From positions 1-64,000 of the forward strand of contig CANMIP010000033.1 of NCBI GenBank assembly GCA_947497945.1: a stretch of 64,000 nt of DNA, read 5' to 3'. Source of the stretch: an uncultured Tropicimonas sp. (GTDB taxonomy: Bacteria > Pseudomonadota > Alphaproteobacteria > Rhodobacterales > Rhodobacteraceae). The notes beneath the pieces are model-generated. The model saw only the letters and a program-made list of their open reading frames with translations, was not told where the DNA came from and searched no databases. Below are positions 44,598-53,809 of this stretch, one piece after another; the first letter of the stretch is position 1, and every line of letters begins with the position of its first letter. The translations under genes were made by a program, and so were the position numbers.

Positions 44598-45010
44598 CCG
44601 GCTCTGACACGGGCGCAGAACGCCCCGCCAGGATCCTGATTGTCGAGGACGAGGACAATATCGCCCTTGCCCTGAGCCATGTGCTCGGCCGAGAGGGCTG
44701 GGCGGTGAAACGCGTGGCCGATGGTGAGGCTGCGCTGGACGCGGTGCGGGCCGAGCATCCCGACCTGCTGCTTCTCGACGTGATGCTGCCCGGCATGTCT
44801 GGCTATGAAGTCTGCCAGGCGGTAAGGCTGGAGCCTGAACTGGCAGAGGTGAAGATCCTGATGATGACGGCGCGGGGAAACGCAATGGAGCGACGCAAGG
44901 GGCTGGCGCTCGGCGCCGACGGCTTCATCGCCAAGCCTTTCGATCTCTCCGACCTGCTGGACCGGGCGCGCGCGCTGCTGGATGGCCCCGCGGAGGCCAG
45001 CAATGCATGA
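44594..45010 (+). CDS. single-domain response regulator
   Basis: 138 aa, overlapping the preceding gene by four bases and the next by eight. CheY-like receiver: ILIVEDEDNIALAL (acidic pocket), LLLLDVMLPGMSGYEVCQ with phospho-acceptor Asp62, MMTARG and IAKPFD (conserved lysine). There is no output domain, so it must act through protein contact. Its neighbour is a kinase-like protein lacking the phospho-histidine, suggesting it receives phosphate from another kinase and acts on that neighbour. Confidence 0.9.
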   Translation: MTGSDTGAERPARILIVEDEDNIALALSHVLGREGWAVKRVADGEAALDAVRAEHPDLLLLDVMLPGMSGYEVCQAVRLEPELAEVKILMMTARGNAMERRKGLALGADGFIAKPFDLSDLLDRARALLDGPAEASNA

Positions 45011-47108
45011 ATGGCTGGCACGCAAGCTGAGCCTGCGGCTGAGGGTCTTCCTGTTCTTTGCCTTCGTGGCCTTTGGCGGGCTGGCGGCGGTGCTGCTCGG
45101 CCTCTGGCTTGGCTATCGGCGCGTCGCGGAAGCCGGGGTGGAAAGCGGTTTCGTCTTTGCCGGTCTGATCGCCTGTTGCGGCATTCTCGGGCTGGTGGTC
45201 TGGGTCTGGTTCCTCTTCGACGAGAATGTCGCCAAGGCGATCCAGAAGCTGGCCGGTGGTATGCGGGCCCGGGCGCATGCCGATATTGCCGAGGACCTGG
45301 ACCATTTGCCGGCGCGATATCTCGGCGATCTCGCTCCGGCGGCGCAGGCCATCACCGGCTCGCTGACCGAGACCAAGAACGCGCTGGCCGAGGCCGTGGA
45401 GCGCGAGACCACCCGGTTGGCAGTGGACAATGCCCGGCTGCAGGCGCTGCTCGGAGACGTTCCCGCCGGTGTGCTGCTCTGTACCCCGGACCACCAGATC
45501 GTCTTTTATAACGGCCAGGCGCAGGAGGTTCTCTCCGGCGAGGTCGATGCCGGGCTCGATCGCTCGCTGCTCGACTATCTCCGCGCGGGCCCGCTGCAGA
45601 ACGCCTATGCCCGGCTTGTCGCTTCCGAGGACACCGACGCGGCGAGCGATATTCTCTGCGCCGGGGTGGTCTCGGGCGAGGTGCTCGCGGGACGGATGCG
45701 GCTTGTCCACCTGCCGCAGCGCAGCGGTGACGCTCCGGGCTACGTGCTGACCCTGCGTGACGTGACCACCGACCTGGAGCTGCATGCCGGGCGCGAGGAG
45801 CTTCTCGAGGAGGTGTTCGAGCGTGTTCGCCGCCCGGCGGCCAATCTCCAGACGGTGCTGGATTCGGGGACTCTCGAGAACGGCAATGGCCGCGCGGCGC
45901 TTCTGGGCGAGGTTGGCGCGCTGACCCATGCGATCACCGACCTGGGCACGCGCTATGACGCGGCGCGGGGCGGCTGGTGGCCGATGGAGGAGATCCGCGC
46001 GTCGGAGCTTGTCGATTCTGTCGTCGCTCTGACGGCGCGGGAAGGGATCACCCTGACCGCCGAAGCGGAGAAGATGATCCTGCGCTGCGACGCCTTCCAG
46101 ATCGTCGCGCTGCTGACCCATATCTGCGAACGTCTGTCCAATGTGATCCGAGCCACGGCGCTCTCGTTGCGGATCTCGGCCGAGGACGATGGCGGGGCGC
46201 TGGTCACCATCGGCTGGTTCGGCGATGTGCTGCAGGTCGGGCTGCTGGAAGGCTGGATGGATGTGCAGCTCGAGGTCGGGCTGTCCAACGTGACCGGCCG
46301 CACCGTTCTGGCGGCCCATGCGACAGAGACCTGGCCGGAATCCGGGGCCGCGGGCCGTGCGCTGCTGCGCCTGCCGCTCCGCCAGGCGCTCGCGGTCGAG
46401 CGGGCTCCGGCCGCTGCCCGCCGCTCAGCGATCTACGATTTCGACCTCATGGACCGCGAACCCACCGGGGCGCTGGCAGAGACGCCGCTCCGGGAGCTGA
46501 CCTGTGTCGTCTTCGACACCGAGACAACCGGACTCCTGCCTTCCTCGGGAGACGAGATTGTCCAGATCGCGGCGCTGCGACTGCTCGGCGGCAAGCGCAT
46601 TCCGGGCGAGGAGTTCGAAAGCCTTGTGAACCCTGAACGTCCGATCCCGGCTTCGGCGACGGAGGTCCATCACGTGACCAACGAGATGGTCGCGGACGCG
46701 TCGACCATTGCCGTGGTTGGCAGGCAGTTCCACAAATTCGCCCATGACGCGGTTCTGGTGGCGCATAACGCGCCCTTCGACCTCGAGTTCCTGCGCCGCC
46801 ATGAGGGCGATATCGGGAAGCGCTTCGATCATCCGGTGCTGGACACGGTGCTGCTCTCGGCAGTGGTCTTCGGCCAGTCCGAGACCCATACGCTGGACGC
46901 CCTGACCGAGAGGCTCGGCATCGTGATCCCGGCCGAGGCGCGGCATACCGCGATGGGCGACACGATCGCGACGGCGGCGGCGCTGGAGATGATGATCCCG
47001 ATGCTCGAGGGGCAGGGCTACCGGACCTTCGGCGAGGTCATCGGGGCGGTGCGCAAGCACAGCCGCCTTCTCAAGGATGCCAACAGCCCGGACAAGGTGC
47101 CGGGCTAG
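45003..47108 (+). CDS. membrane pseudo-histidine-kinase fused to DEDDh exonuclease
   Basis: 701 aa from ATG 45003 (overlap with the receiver gene). Layout: two TM segments (about 14-38 and 48-70), a coiled linker, a PAS-like region (about 145-250, LLGDVPAGVLLCTPDHQIVF), a degenerate HisKA/HATPase region (about 265-470; the H-box reads EVFERVRRPAANLQTVLD with no histidine where SH[ED]LRRP is expected; the N-box lacks its asparagine), and a DnaQ-like exonuclease (about 498-680) with FDTETTG (Asp505, Glu507), AHNAPFDLEFL and RHTAMGDT. The exonuclease residues are complete. The kinase part looks catalytically dead, perhaps a signal-receiving scaffold. Related stand-alone exonucleases sit beside DUF294 genes in other Proteobacteria. 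Confidence 0.88.
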   Translation: MHEWLARKLSLRLRVFLFFAFVAFGGLAAVLLGLWLGYRRVAEAGVESGFVFAGLIACCGILGLVVWVWFLFDENVAKAIQKLAGGMRARAHADIAEDLDHLPARYLGDLAPAAQAITGSLTETKNALAEAVERETTRLAVDNARLQALLGDVPAGVLLCTPDHQIVFYNGQAQEVLSGEVDAGLDRSLLDYLRAGPLQNAYARLVASEDTDAASDILCAGVVSGEVLAGRMRLVHLPQRSGDAPGYVLTLRDVTTDLELHAGREELLEEVFERVRRPAANLQTVLDSGTLENGNGRAALLGEVGALTHAITDLGTRYDAARGGWWPMEEIRASELVDSVVALTAREGITLTAEAEKMILRCDAFQIVALLTHICERLSNVIRATALSLRISAEDDGGALVTIGWFGDVLQVGLLEGWMDVQLEVGLSNVTGRTVLAAHATETWPESGAAGRALLRLPLRQALAVERAPAAARRSAIYDFDLMDREPTGALAETPLRELTCVVFDTETTGLLPSSGDEIVQIAALRLLGGKRIPGEEFESLVNPERPIPASATEVHHVTNEMVADASTIAVVGRQFHKFAHDAVLVAHNAPFDLEFLRRHEGDIGKRFDHPVLDTVLLSAVVFGQSETHTLDALTERLGIVIPAEARHTAMGDTIATAAALEMMIPMLEGQGYRTFGEVIGAVRKHSRLLKDANSPDKVPG

Positions 47109-47116
47109 GAATGTGA

Positions 47117-47143
47117 GGCGGGCGCCGCGCAGCGGCGCCCGCC
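47117..47143. terminator. hairpin between convergent genes
   Basis: GGCGGGCGCCG pairs perfectly with CGGCGCCCGCC across a 5-base loop, 8 bases after the exonuclease-fusion stop. No T-tract follows, so it may be a partial or rho-assisted terminator. Confidence 0.45.
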
Positions 47144-47335
47144 CTCCCCGTCGCACGGGCTCTGCCCGGCGACAAAGGCCTGCATCCCGGCAGCCACGAG
47201 CGGGGCTCGCAGCCGGGGGCGCTCCCGCCCGTCGTCGACGCATCGAAGATGCGCTCCTCCCGTTGGGGGTGGCCGCGCGCCTGCGGCGCGCGGCGGTCGC
47301 GCTGTTTTGGGACGACTGTTGTGAAAGAGTTGGGC

Positions 47336-47869
47336 TCAGGGTCGCAAGAGGGTTCCGAAGATCCGGTCGCGATATTCCTCGAGGTAGATTCGAAGCCAGG
47401 GCGTGAACCGCTCCGGGCGACGCTGGACCTCGGCAGTCAGGTCGTAGAAGCCGACCCACTCGACCTGCGAGACCTCGTCCGGGTTCGGCTCTACCTTCAT
47501 TTTCCGCTGCGCCATTGCCATGAAGATGTCGACCACCTCATGCTCGACCATGCCATTGCCGACTTCCGCCCGGTATTCGACCCGGTCGCGATGGGCCGGC
47601 CAGAGACCGGTGATCCCGAGCTCCTCCCGCAGCCGGCGCACGGCGCAATCGGCAGCCGGTTCGTTCCAGCGGGGATGTGTGCAGCAGGTGTTCGCCCAAA
47701 GACCGCCGGAGTGGTATTTACCAGTGGCCCGGCGTTGAAGCAGCACGTTCTGACCGTCCATGACAAACACCGATACCGCCTTGTGGCGCAGCCCTTTCAG
47801 GTGCACCTCAAGCTTCTCAACCGGTTGCAGGGTCCCATCGACCCATGCGGGAATCATATCTTCGGTCAT
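47336..47869 (-). CDS. idi: isopentenyl-diphosphate delta-isomerase, type I
   Basis: 177 aa Nudix-fold enzyme. HLKGLRHKAVSVFVMDGQNV, SGGLWANTCCTHPRWNE with the catalytic cysteine, CAVRRLREELGI (Nudix helix) and VEHEVVDIFMAM. It interconverts isopentenyl and dimethylallyl diphosphate for isoprenoid synthesis. Rhodobacters often place idi in photosynthesis or carotenoid clusters; none is visible here. Convergent with the exonuclease-fusion gene. Confidence 0.94.
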   Translation of the reverse strand: MTEDMIPAWVDGTLQPVEKLEVHLKGLRHKAVSVFVMDGQNVLLQRRATGKYHSGGLWANTCCTHPRWNEPAADCAVRRLREELGITGLWPAHRDRVEYRAEVGNGMVEHEVVDIFMAMAQRKMKVEPNPDEVSQVEWVGFYDLTAEVQRRPERFTPWLRIYLEEYRDRIFGTLLRP

Positions 47870-48356
47870 CGGCTCTCCGTCCGGGACGGACTGTCGCGAT
47901 CCCGTGGCGGCTGTGACGTTGCAGGATAGCGGCGCCTGCGGCCACAGGCGCTCAGCTGCCCGGATCTAAGCGCCGATCCGGCGACACTTCACCTCGACAT
48001 GGTGCCACAGGGTGCGTCAGAGGTGTGTTCTGGCCGTGTGTATGGCCAAATCCGGCGCTGCGTGCCGCAAAACACCAGCCCTCGGGGGGCTGGAATGACC
48101 GATCTGCGTCGATTTGACCAACCTGCGTGCCGGACATTTTGGCCTTGCGCGAGAGTGATGTCGGAGGACGCGACTCGCCCCGGTTGAAACGGTTTCAGGG
48201 CCGCGCTCCTGTACGCATCCGGGCCACACGTCGGTTTTGGCGGCGCGCTGGCCGGCATGGCGGACAAGTGCGCCGCGTTGTCCCAACCACATCCACCAAC
48301 GGGAAGCGGGCGGCCCGAAGGCCGCCCGCGCTCTCGTGAGTGGTATTGGAATTTGC
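47870..48356. other. intergenic region, no gene
   Basis: 487 bases upstream of idi and downstream of the membrane-protein gene. No coding frame is supported. A GC-rich hairpin GCGGGCGGCC-CGAA-GGCCGCCCGC at 48306-48329 lies 28 bases after the minus-strand gene ends and is probably its terminator, although without a T-tract. Confidence 0.5.
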
Positions 48357-49577
48357 TTACTCGGCCGGGACGGCGACACCGCCTTCATTGTCAGAAGAGC
48401 GGCCGAAATGCTGCTTGTTGAGGCGCAGGACCAAGGCGATCATCGCAACCTGGAAGACAACGGCGACGGCGGAGACACTCCAGAAGGCGACCGAGAACTT
48501 GTCCACGACACCCGCGGCAACCAGACCCTTGTTCAGCCAGAACTGGAGCATGACGGAGAGGGCGACACCGGGGCAGACCAGCGCGTAAGAGCCGGGCGAG
48601 GTCTTGGGGCCGAAGACGAACTCCTTGAAATAGCCCTGGCGGCGCAGGACGAGCAGGCCGAGCATCAGGAAGATGACCTGGATCGTCAGCAGCCGGGACA
48701 GCGCCATCAGGGTTTCGCCGGCATTGCCATGGGCCTCGAAGGTGGTGTGCAGCCCGTGGCTCTGGCGAAGGAAGGTGATGCCGAGGATGGTCATGATCGG
48801 CACGATGACCATGAGGGTCGGGCCGGATTCCTTGGCGGTGCCGTGATGCAGCATCGAGTTGAAGGCGGTGATCATGGCCACGACCATGTAGAGCGTCGCG
48901 GCGACCGCAAAGAAGGTTGAGAGCACCAGCGCGATACCGACCGTCACGGTGTTGTGGCTCATCGCGGCAGGGGCGGCGAAGCCGACACCGACCATGGAGA
49001 GCGCGAAGGCGGGGGTGAGCTGGGCGAAGGAGTTATGCGCCGTGACGTCGAAGACGCCGCCCTTGGTCAGCACGCGGCCAAGGAAGTCGCCGATGATCCG
49101 CAGCGCCAGGATGCCGACGAGGCCGAAGGCGATCATCGCCAGCGGGAAGAGATATTCCACGATGGACCACAGCCCCGGCACAAATGCGAGGCCGGCCACG
49201 AACATGCCGTTGATCGACATCGCCAGCGCCAGCGGCATGGCGGTGATCGTCGTCTCGGCATTGGAGTTGCGCAGTTTTTCGTAGGCGTCGGTCTGCTTGA
49301 AGGCGGAAAAGCTCTTCAGGTTCCAGATCAGGTATTTGAGGTTGAGGAAGACGAAGAAGGCGATGCCGGCCCAGGCGATCAGGATCGCGGCCTGCTGAAG
49401 AACACCACCGGTCGTCAGCGCGGCCCAGATATGCTCGAAGGTCGGCACCGGGATGCCCGGATGCGGCACCCACATGAAGAGATACATGAAGAAGGTCACC
49501 GACAGGCCGCCAGCGCCGAGAGAGCCGAGGAAGTAGAGGGGCGAATAGGTGTCCGACGGACGGGTGAGGGTGCTCAT
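48357..49577 (-). CDS. multi-pass membrane protein (possibly TsoY family)
   Basis: 406 aa with about 10 TM segments. It begins with a short polar segment, then SPLYFLGSLGAGGLSVTFFM and FMYLFMWVPHPGIPVPTFEH; later LKYLIWNLKSFSAFKQTDAY, MSHNTVTVGIALVLSTFF and LRQSHGLHTTFEAHG. From memory it resembles the family NCBI calls TsoY; I am not certain. Function is unknown; histidines in the SHNT and QSHGLHTT stretches are within or near membrane segments and could bind a ligand. A TGAAC-N6-GTTCA palindrome in the upstream region suggests TetR-type control. Divergent from smc. Confidence 0.6.
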   Translation of the reverse strand: MSTLTRPSDTYSPLYFLGSLGAGGLSVTFFMYLFMWVPHPGIPVPTFEHIWAALTTGGVLQQAAILIAWAGIAFFVFLNLKYLIWNLKSFSAFKQTDAYEKLRNSNAETTITAMPLALAMSINGMFVAGLAFVPGLWSIVEYLFPLAMIAFGLVGILALRIIGDFLGRVLTKGGVFDVTAHNSFAQLTPAFALSMVGVGFAAPAAMSHNTVTVGIALVLSTFFAVAATLYMVVAMITAFNSMLHHGTAKESGPTLMVIVPIMTILGITFLRQSHGLHTTFEAHGNAGETLMALSRLLTIQVIFLMLGLLVLRRQGYFKEFVFGPKTSPGSYALVCPGVALSVMLQFWLNKGLVAAGVVDKFSVAFWSVSAVAVVFQVAMIALVLRLNKQHFGRSSDNEGGVAVPAE

Positions 49578-49644
49578 GGGTCACTCCTTTGCATTCACGA
49601 TTGCGAATATGATTGCAGGCCGAAGGATCCATTGCAAGAACTTT

Positions 49645-49660
49645 TGAACTAGTCGGTTCA
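49645..49660. promoter_or_regulatory. TetR-type operator TGAAC-N6-GTTCA
   Basis: Inverted repeat TGAACTAGTCGGTTCA in the 234-base gap between the divergent membrane-protein and smc genes, 68 bases upstream of the former. The wording is a common TetR-family target; no TetR gene is adjacent. Confidence 0.5.
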
Positions 49661-49811
49661 GTTTTGTTTTTCAGAATGGTCTGGGAGGCGGCAATCCGCA
49701 TAGATCTTGTGGATAACTCTTCAGATCTCGCTACATTCTGCGGCCACGCTTGACTCTTGGGCTGGCTTTGCAAAACTCCGGCACCACTTGAAAAAGGGAC
49801 AGGACAGGCCT

Positions 49812-52800
49812 TTGCGATTCTCCCGGCTCCGACTCAACGGCTTCAAGAGCTTCGTCGACCCGACCGATCTGGTGATCGCGGACGGGCTGACCGGCGTTGT
49901 CGGGCCCAATGGCTGCGGCAAGTCGAACCTGCTGGAGGCGCTCCGCTGGGTGATGGGCGAGAACCGCCCCACGGCGATGCGCGGCGGCGGCATGGAGGAT
50001 GTGATCTTCGCCGGCGCGGCCTCTCGGCCGGCGCGGAACTTCGCGGAAGTCTGCCTGACCATCGACAACTCGGAACGGCTGGCGCCATCCGGCTTCAACG
50101 AATCCGATATGCTGGAAGTGATCCGCCGGATCACGCGGGATGCCGGCTCGGCCTACAAGGCCAACACCCGCGACGTGCGGGCGCGCGATATCCAGATGCT
50201 TTTCGCGGACGCCTCCACGGGCAGCCAGTCGCCGGCGCTGGTGCGGCAGGGGCAGATCAGCGAGCTGATCAACGCCAAGCCGAAGAACCGGCGGCGCATC
50301 CTCGAAGAGGCGGCCGGGATCTCCGGCCTCTACCAGCGGCGCCACGAGGCGGAGCTGAAGCTCAACGGGGCCGAGCAGAACCTGTCGCGCGTCGATGATG
50401 TCATCGAGCAGCTCGCCGGGCAGCTGTCACAGCTGGCGCGCCAGGCCAAGCAGGCGCAGCGCTATCGCAATATCGGCACCGAGCTGCGCCATGCCGAGGG
50501 GCTGCTGCTCTATCGGCGTTGGCGCGAGGCGTCGGATGCGCTGGAAGCGGCGCGCACGGAGCTGCGCGAGCGGATGACGGCCGCCGGCAAGGCCGAACGG
50601 CAAGCGATCGAGTCCGCGCGGATCCGCGAGGAGGCCGACACCGCCCTCCCGCCGCTTCGCGAGGAGGAAGCGATCGCGGCGGCGGTTTTGCAGCGGCTCC
50701 AGGTCGAGCTGGGCGCGATCGGCGAGGAAGAGGCCCGTGCGCAGGAGGCGATTGCCACGCTGGAGCGGCAGATTTTCCAGATGTCGAAGGATATCGAGCG
50801 CGAGTCTGGGCTGAACCGCGATGCGGGCGAGACGATCGCCCGTCTCTCGGAAGAACGGGACGGGCTGGCTGAGGCGATGGACGGCCATGAGGAGGAGCTT
50901 GCGGCGGCGGTCGAGGCGGCGCGGATCGCGGCGTCGAACCTGCAAGGGCGGGAGAGCGAACTGGCGGAGCTGACGGAGGATGTTGCCCGGCTTGCGGCGC
51001 GCCATCAGTCGGCGGAGCGGATGCAGGCGGAGGCGGAACACGCCGTCTCCCGCAACGAGCAGGAGGCGCAGAAGGCCGGCGGCACGGCGGAACATGCGCG
51101 CGGCGTTCTCGACGCGTCGAACGAGGCGCTGGAACTGGCCGAGGCCGGGCTGTCGGAAGCGACCGAGGCCGCCGAGGAGGCCGAGGAAGCGCTGGCGCAG
51201 GCCGACGCCGCCCGCGCCGATTGCGCTGGCCGCGAGGCGGATGCCCGCGCCGAGCATTCATCCGCCGAGGGCGAGGCACAGGCGCTGCGGGCCGAGGTTG
51301 CGGCCCTGGCGCGGCTCGTCGAGCGGGATGCCTCCGAGGGCGACCAGGTGATGGATCACCTTCGGGTCGATGCCGGCTGCGAGAAGGCCCTTGGCGCGGC
51401 GCTTGCCGACGACTTGCGGGCGCCGGAGATCGGCGCGGGCGGGGCCTCCGGTTGGGCGCGGCTGCCGGGCTATGACAGCCAACAGGCGCTGCCCGAGGGC
51501 GTGGAGCCCCTGGCGGCGCGGATGGACGTCCCGGAGGTGCTGGCGCGTCGCATGGCGCAGGTCGGGATGGTCGCCCAGGCGGACGGGGCACGGCTGCAGC
51601 CGGCGCTGAAACCGGGGCAGCGGCTGGTCAGCCTCGAGGGCGATCTCTGGCGGTGGGACGGGTTCCGCGCCGGCGCGGAGGATGCGCCTTCGGCGGCGGC
51701 GTTGCGGCTGGAGCAGCTCAACCGGCTGGTGGAATTGAAACGCGATCTCGAAGAGGTCGCCGCCCGCGCAGCCGGGGCCGGTCAGGCCCATGCGATGCTC
51801 AACCAGCGGCTTCAGGCCCTGACCGAGGCCGACAAGCAGGCACGGCAGGCGCGCCGGGATGCGGACACGCAGGTCGCTGCCGCGAGCCGGTCGCTCAGCC
51901 GCGCGGAGAATGAGCGCGCAATGGCGGAGACCCGGCTGGAAGCGGCGGAGCTGGCCGTGGCGCGGCACCAGGAAGAGGCGGCCTCGGCCCGCGAGCGGCT
52001 GGAAGAGGCCGCGGAGGCGCGCGCCGAACTGCCGGATCTGACCGAGGCGCGGCTCGGGATCGAGCAGGCCAAGACGCAGGTCGAGGGCTCGCGCCGGGAC
52101 ATGATGGCGGCGCGCGGGGCCCAGGACGAGCTGCGCCGGGTCGGCGAGGCGCGGGACCGCCGCCTCAAGGAGATCCTGCGCGATATCGAAAGCTGGCAAC
52201 GGCGGCTGGACACGGCGGAGAGCCGCAGCGCGGACCTCGAAGAGCGCAAGGAGGAGGCGCAGGAACAGATCGAGCTGGCCCGCGCGGCGCCGGAAGAGAT
52301 CGGCGCGCGGCGCGAGAAGCTCGCGGAGGCGCTTGAAGCGGCCGAGGGGCGGCGTCGCGCCGCCGCCGACGCGCTTTCGAGCGCGGAAACGATCTTCCGC
52401 GATGCCGAGCGGGCCGAGCGCGACGCGGAGAAATTCGCCTCCCATGCCCGCGAAGCCCGCGCGGCGTCCGAAGCGCGCGCCGAGGCTGCGCAGGAGGTGC
52501 TGGAAGGCGCGGTGACCTGGATCCGCGAAGAGCTGGAGACCACGCCCGACGCGCTTCTGGAGCAGCTCGACGCCGATCCCGAAGCGATGCCCGGGACCGA
52601 GGCCATCGAGGCCGACATCGCCCGCCTGCGCCGCGCCCGGGATGCGCTTGGCGCGGTGAACCTGCGGGCCGAGGAAGACGCCATGGAAGTGGCGGGCGAG
52701 CATGAGGCTCTGGTGGAAGAAAAGCGGGATCTCGAAGAGGCGATCCGTACCCTGCGCAACGGCATCAACAGCCTCAACCGCGAGGGGCGGGAGCGGCTGC

Positions 52801-53267
52801 TGACCGCCTTTGAGGAGGTTAACAGCAATTTCCGCCTGCTCTTCACCCATCTCTTTGGCGGCGGCGAGGCCAAGCTGGAGCTGATCGAGAGCGAGGATCC
52901 GCTGGAGGCCGGGCTCGAGATCATGTGCATGCCGCCGGGCAAGAAGCTTTCCACGCTCTCGTTGCTCTCGGGCGGTGAACAGACCCTGACCGCCATGGCG
53001 CTGATCTTCGCGGTCTTCCTCGCCAACCCGGCGCCGATCTGCGTGCTCGACGAGGTGGACGCGCCGCTTGACGACGCCAATGTCACGCGCTTCTGCGACC
53101 TGCTCGACGAGATGGTCCAGCGTGCCGATACACGCTTCCTGATCATCACCCACCATGCCGTGACCATGAGCCGTATGGACCGGCTCTTCGGTGTGACGAT
53201 GCAGGAACAGGGTGTGAGCCAGCTGGTCTCGGTCGATCTCAAAAAGGCGGAGGCGCTGGTCGCCTGA
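49812..53267 (+). CDS. smc: chromosome segregation ATPase SMC
   Basis: A TTG start at 49812 with AGGACAGG upstream gives 1151 aa; the start fits the conserved N-terminus RFSRLRLNGFKSFVDPTDLV. Walker A VVGPNGCGKSNLLEALRWVM near residue 30, then a coiled-coil arm, a hinge at about 515-625 (glycine-rich GAGGASGWARLPGYD), the returning coil, and the C-terminal head with signature LSLLSGGEQTLTAMAL and Walker B PICVLDEVDAPLDDAN. It forms rings that compact and segregate DNA. Alanine/glutamate-rich coils are typical of GC-rich genomes. ScpA/ScpB genes are not adjacent. Confidence 0.96.
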   Translation: MRFSRLRLNGFKSFVDPTDLVIADGLTGVVGPNGCGKSNLLEALRWVMGENRPTAMRGGGMEDVIFAGAASRPARNFAEVCLTIDNSERLAPSGFNESDMLEVIRRITRDAGSAYKANTRDVRARDIQMLFADASTGSQSPALVRQGQISELINAKPKNRRRILEEAAGISGLYQRRHEAELKLNGAEQNLSRVDDVIEQLAGQLSQLARQAKQAQRYRNIGTELRHAEGLLLYRRWREASDALEAARTELRERMTAAGKAERQAIESARIREEADTALPPLREEEAIAAAVLQRLQVELGAIGEEEARAQEAIATLERQIFQMSKDIERESGLNRDAGETIARLSEERDGLAEAMDGHEEELAAAVEAARIAASNLQGRESELAELTEDVARLAARHQSAERMQAEAEHAVSRNEQEAQKAGGTAEHARGVLDASNEALELAEAGLSEATEAAEEAEEALAQADAARADCAGREADARAEHSSAEGEAQALRAEVAALARLVERDASEGDQVMDHLRVDAGCEKALGAALADDLRAPEIGAGGASGWARLPGYDSQQALPEGVEPLAARMDVPEVLARRMAQVGMVAQADGARLQPALKPGQRLVSLEGDLWRWDGFRAGAEDAPSAAALRLEQLNRLVELKRDLEEVAARAAGAGQAHAMLNQRLQALTEADKQARQARRDADTQVAAASRSLSRAENERAMAETRLEAAELAVARHQEEAASARERLEEAAEARAELPDLTEARLGIEQAKTQVEGSRRDMMAARGAQDELRRVGEARDRRLKEILRDIESWQRRLDTAESRSADLEERKEEAQEQIELARAAPEEIGARREKLAEALEAAEGRRRAAADALSSAETIFRDAERAERDAEKFASHAREARAASEARAEAAQEVLEGAVTWIREELETTPDALLEQLDADPEAMPGTEAIEADIARLRRARDALGAVNLRAEEDAMEVAGEHEALVEEKRDLEEAIRTLRNGINSLNREGRERLLTAFEEVNSNFRLLFTHLFGGGEAKLELIESEDPLEAGLEIMCMPPGKKLSTLSLLSGGEQTLTAMALIFAVFLANPAPICVLDEVDAPLDDANVTRFCDLLDEMVQRADTRFLIITHHAVTMSRMDRLFGVTMQEQGVSQLVSVDLKKAEALVA

Positions 53268-53338
53268 CGCGACTGGCGGACGTGTCAGCAGGGCGCTTCC
53301 CCAAACAGCCTGACCGGGCCTTTGGGGAAGGAGATACG

Positions 53339-53764
53339 ATGTCTTCCCTGTTGGACATCCTTGCAGATATGGCGGGCACAGCCCTCGCGCTGTCGCTCTC
53401 GGCGATCGGGGCGGGGGACGGCACGGAGACCGAGAGCGCGGCCGTCCGGGATCCGATGATCCGTTCGATGACCTCGCGCTGCCATTTCGTCGTCTATTTC
53501 TGCGGCTGCACCGGGAACGCGGGCTGCAACGCGCTCCAATTCGCGGTCGGCCATGATTTCGAGGCCCCCTTTGCCGAAGGAGCCCCGAATGGCTGGAACC
53601 AGGAGCGGCGTTTCGCGTTTGCCTATCTGGACGAGCAAGGCGACCCACGGCTGAAGATGGATGTGCTTTTGGGGGCCGGCGGCATGGGCGCGGAGGACTT
53701 CGGCGAGCTGCCGGAGATCTGGCGGGTCTCCATCGCCGAGTTCGAGACTTATTTCGAACTCTGA
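53339..53764 (+). CDS. YbjN-domain protein
   Basis: 141 aa from ATG 53339, with GGGGAAGGAG upstream. Residues about 45-135 fit the YbjN / type III chaperone-like fold: GCNALQFAVGHDF, GWNQERRFAFAYLDEQGDP, LKMDVLLGAGG. It differs from most YbjN proteins in four cysteines near 48-63 (RCHFVVYFCGCTGNAGC), which could bind a metal or form disulfides. The N-terminal 25 residues (SLLDILADMAGTALALSLSA) are hydrophobic and may be a signal or anchor. Role unknown. It follows smc by 71 bases and may share its transcript. Confidence 0.65.
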   Translation: MSSLLDILADMAGTALALSLSAIGAGDGTETESAAVRDPMIRSMTSRCHFVVYFCGCTGNAGCNALQFAVGHDFEAPFAEGAPNGWNQERRFAFAYLDEQGDPRLKMDVLLGAGGMGAEDFGELPEIWRVSIAEFETYFEL

Positions 53765-53789
53765 ACGCCAGTTCCACGTCCGTTCAGAG
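53759..53789. terminator. inverted repeat between convergent genes
   Basis: CTCTGAACG (53759-53767) and CGTTCAGAG (53781-53789) are perfect inverted copies around 13 bases, overlapping the YbjN-gene stop. Possibly a bidirectional terminator stem; no T-tract. Confidence 0.4.
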
Positions 53790-53809
53790 CCACGGGCCCG
53801 GCCCGGATC

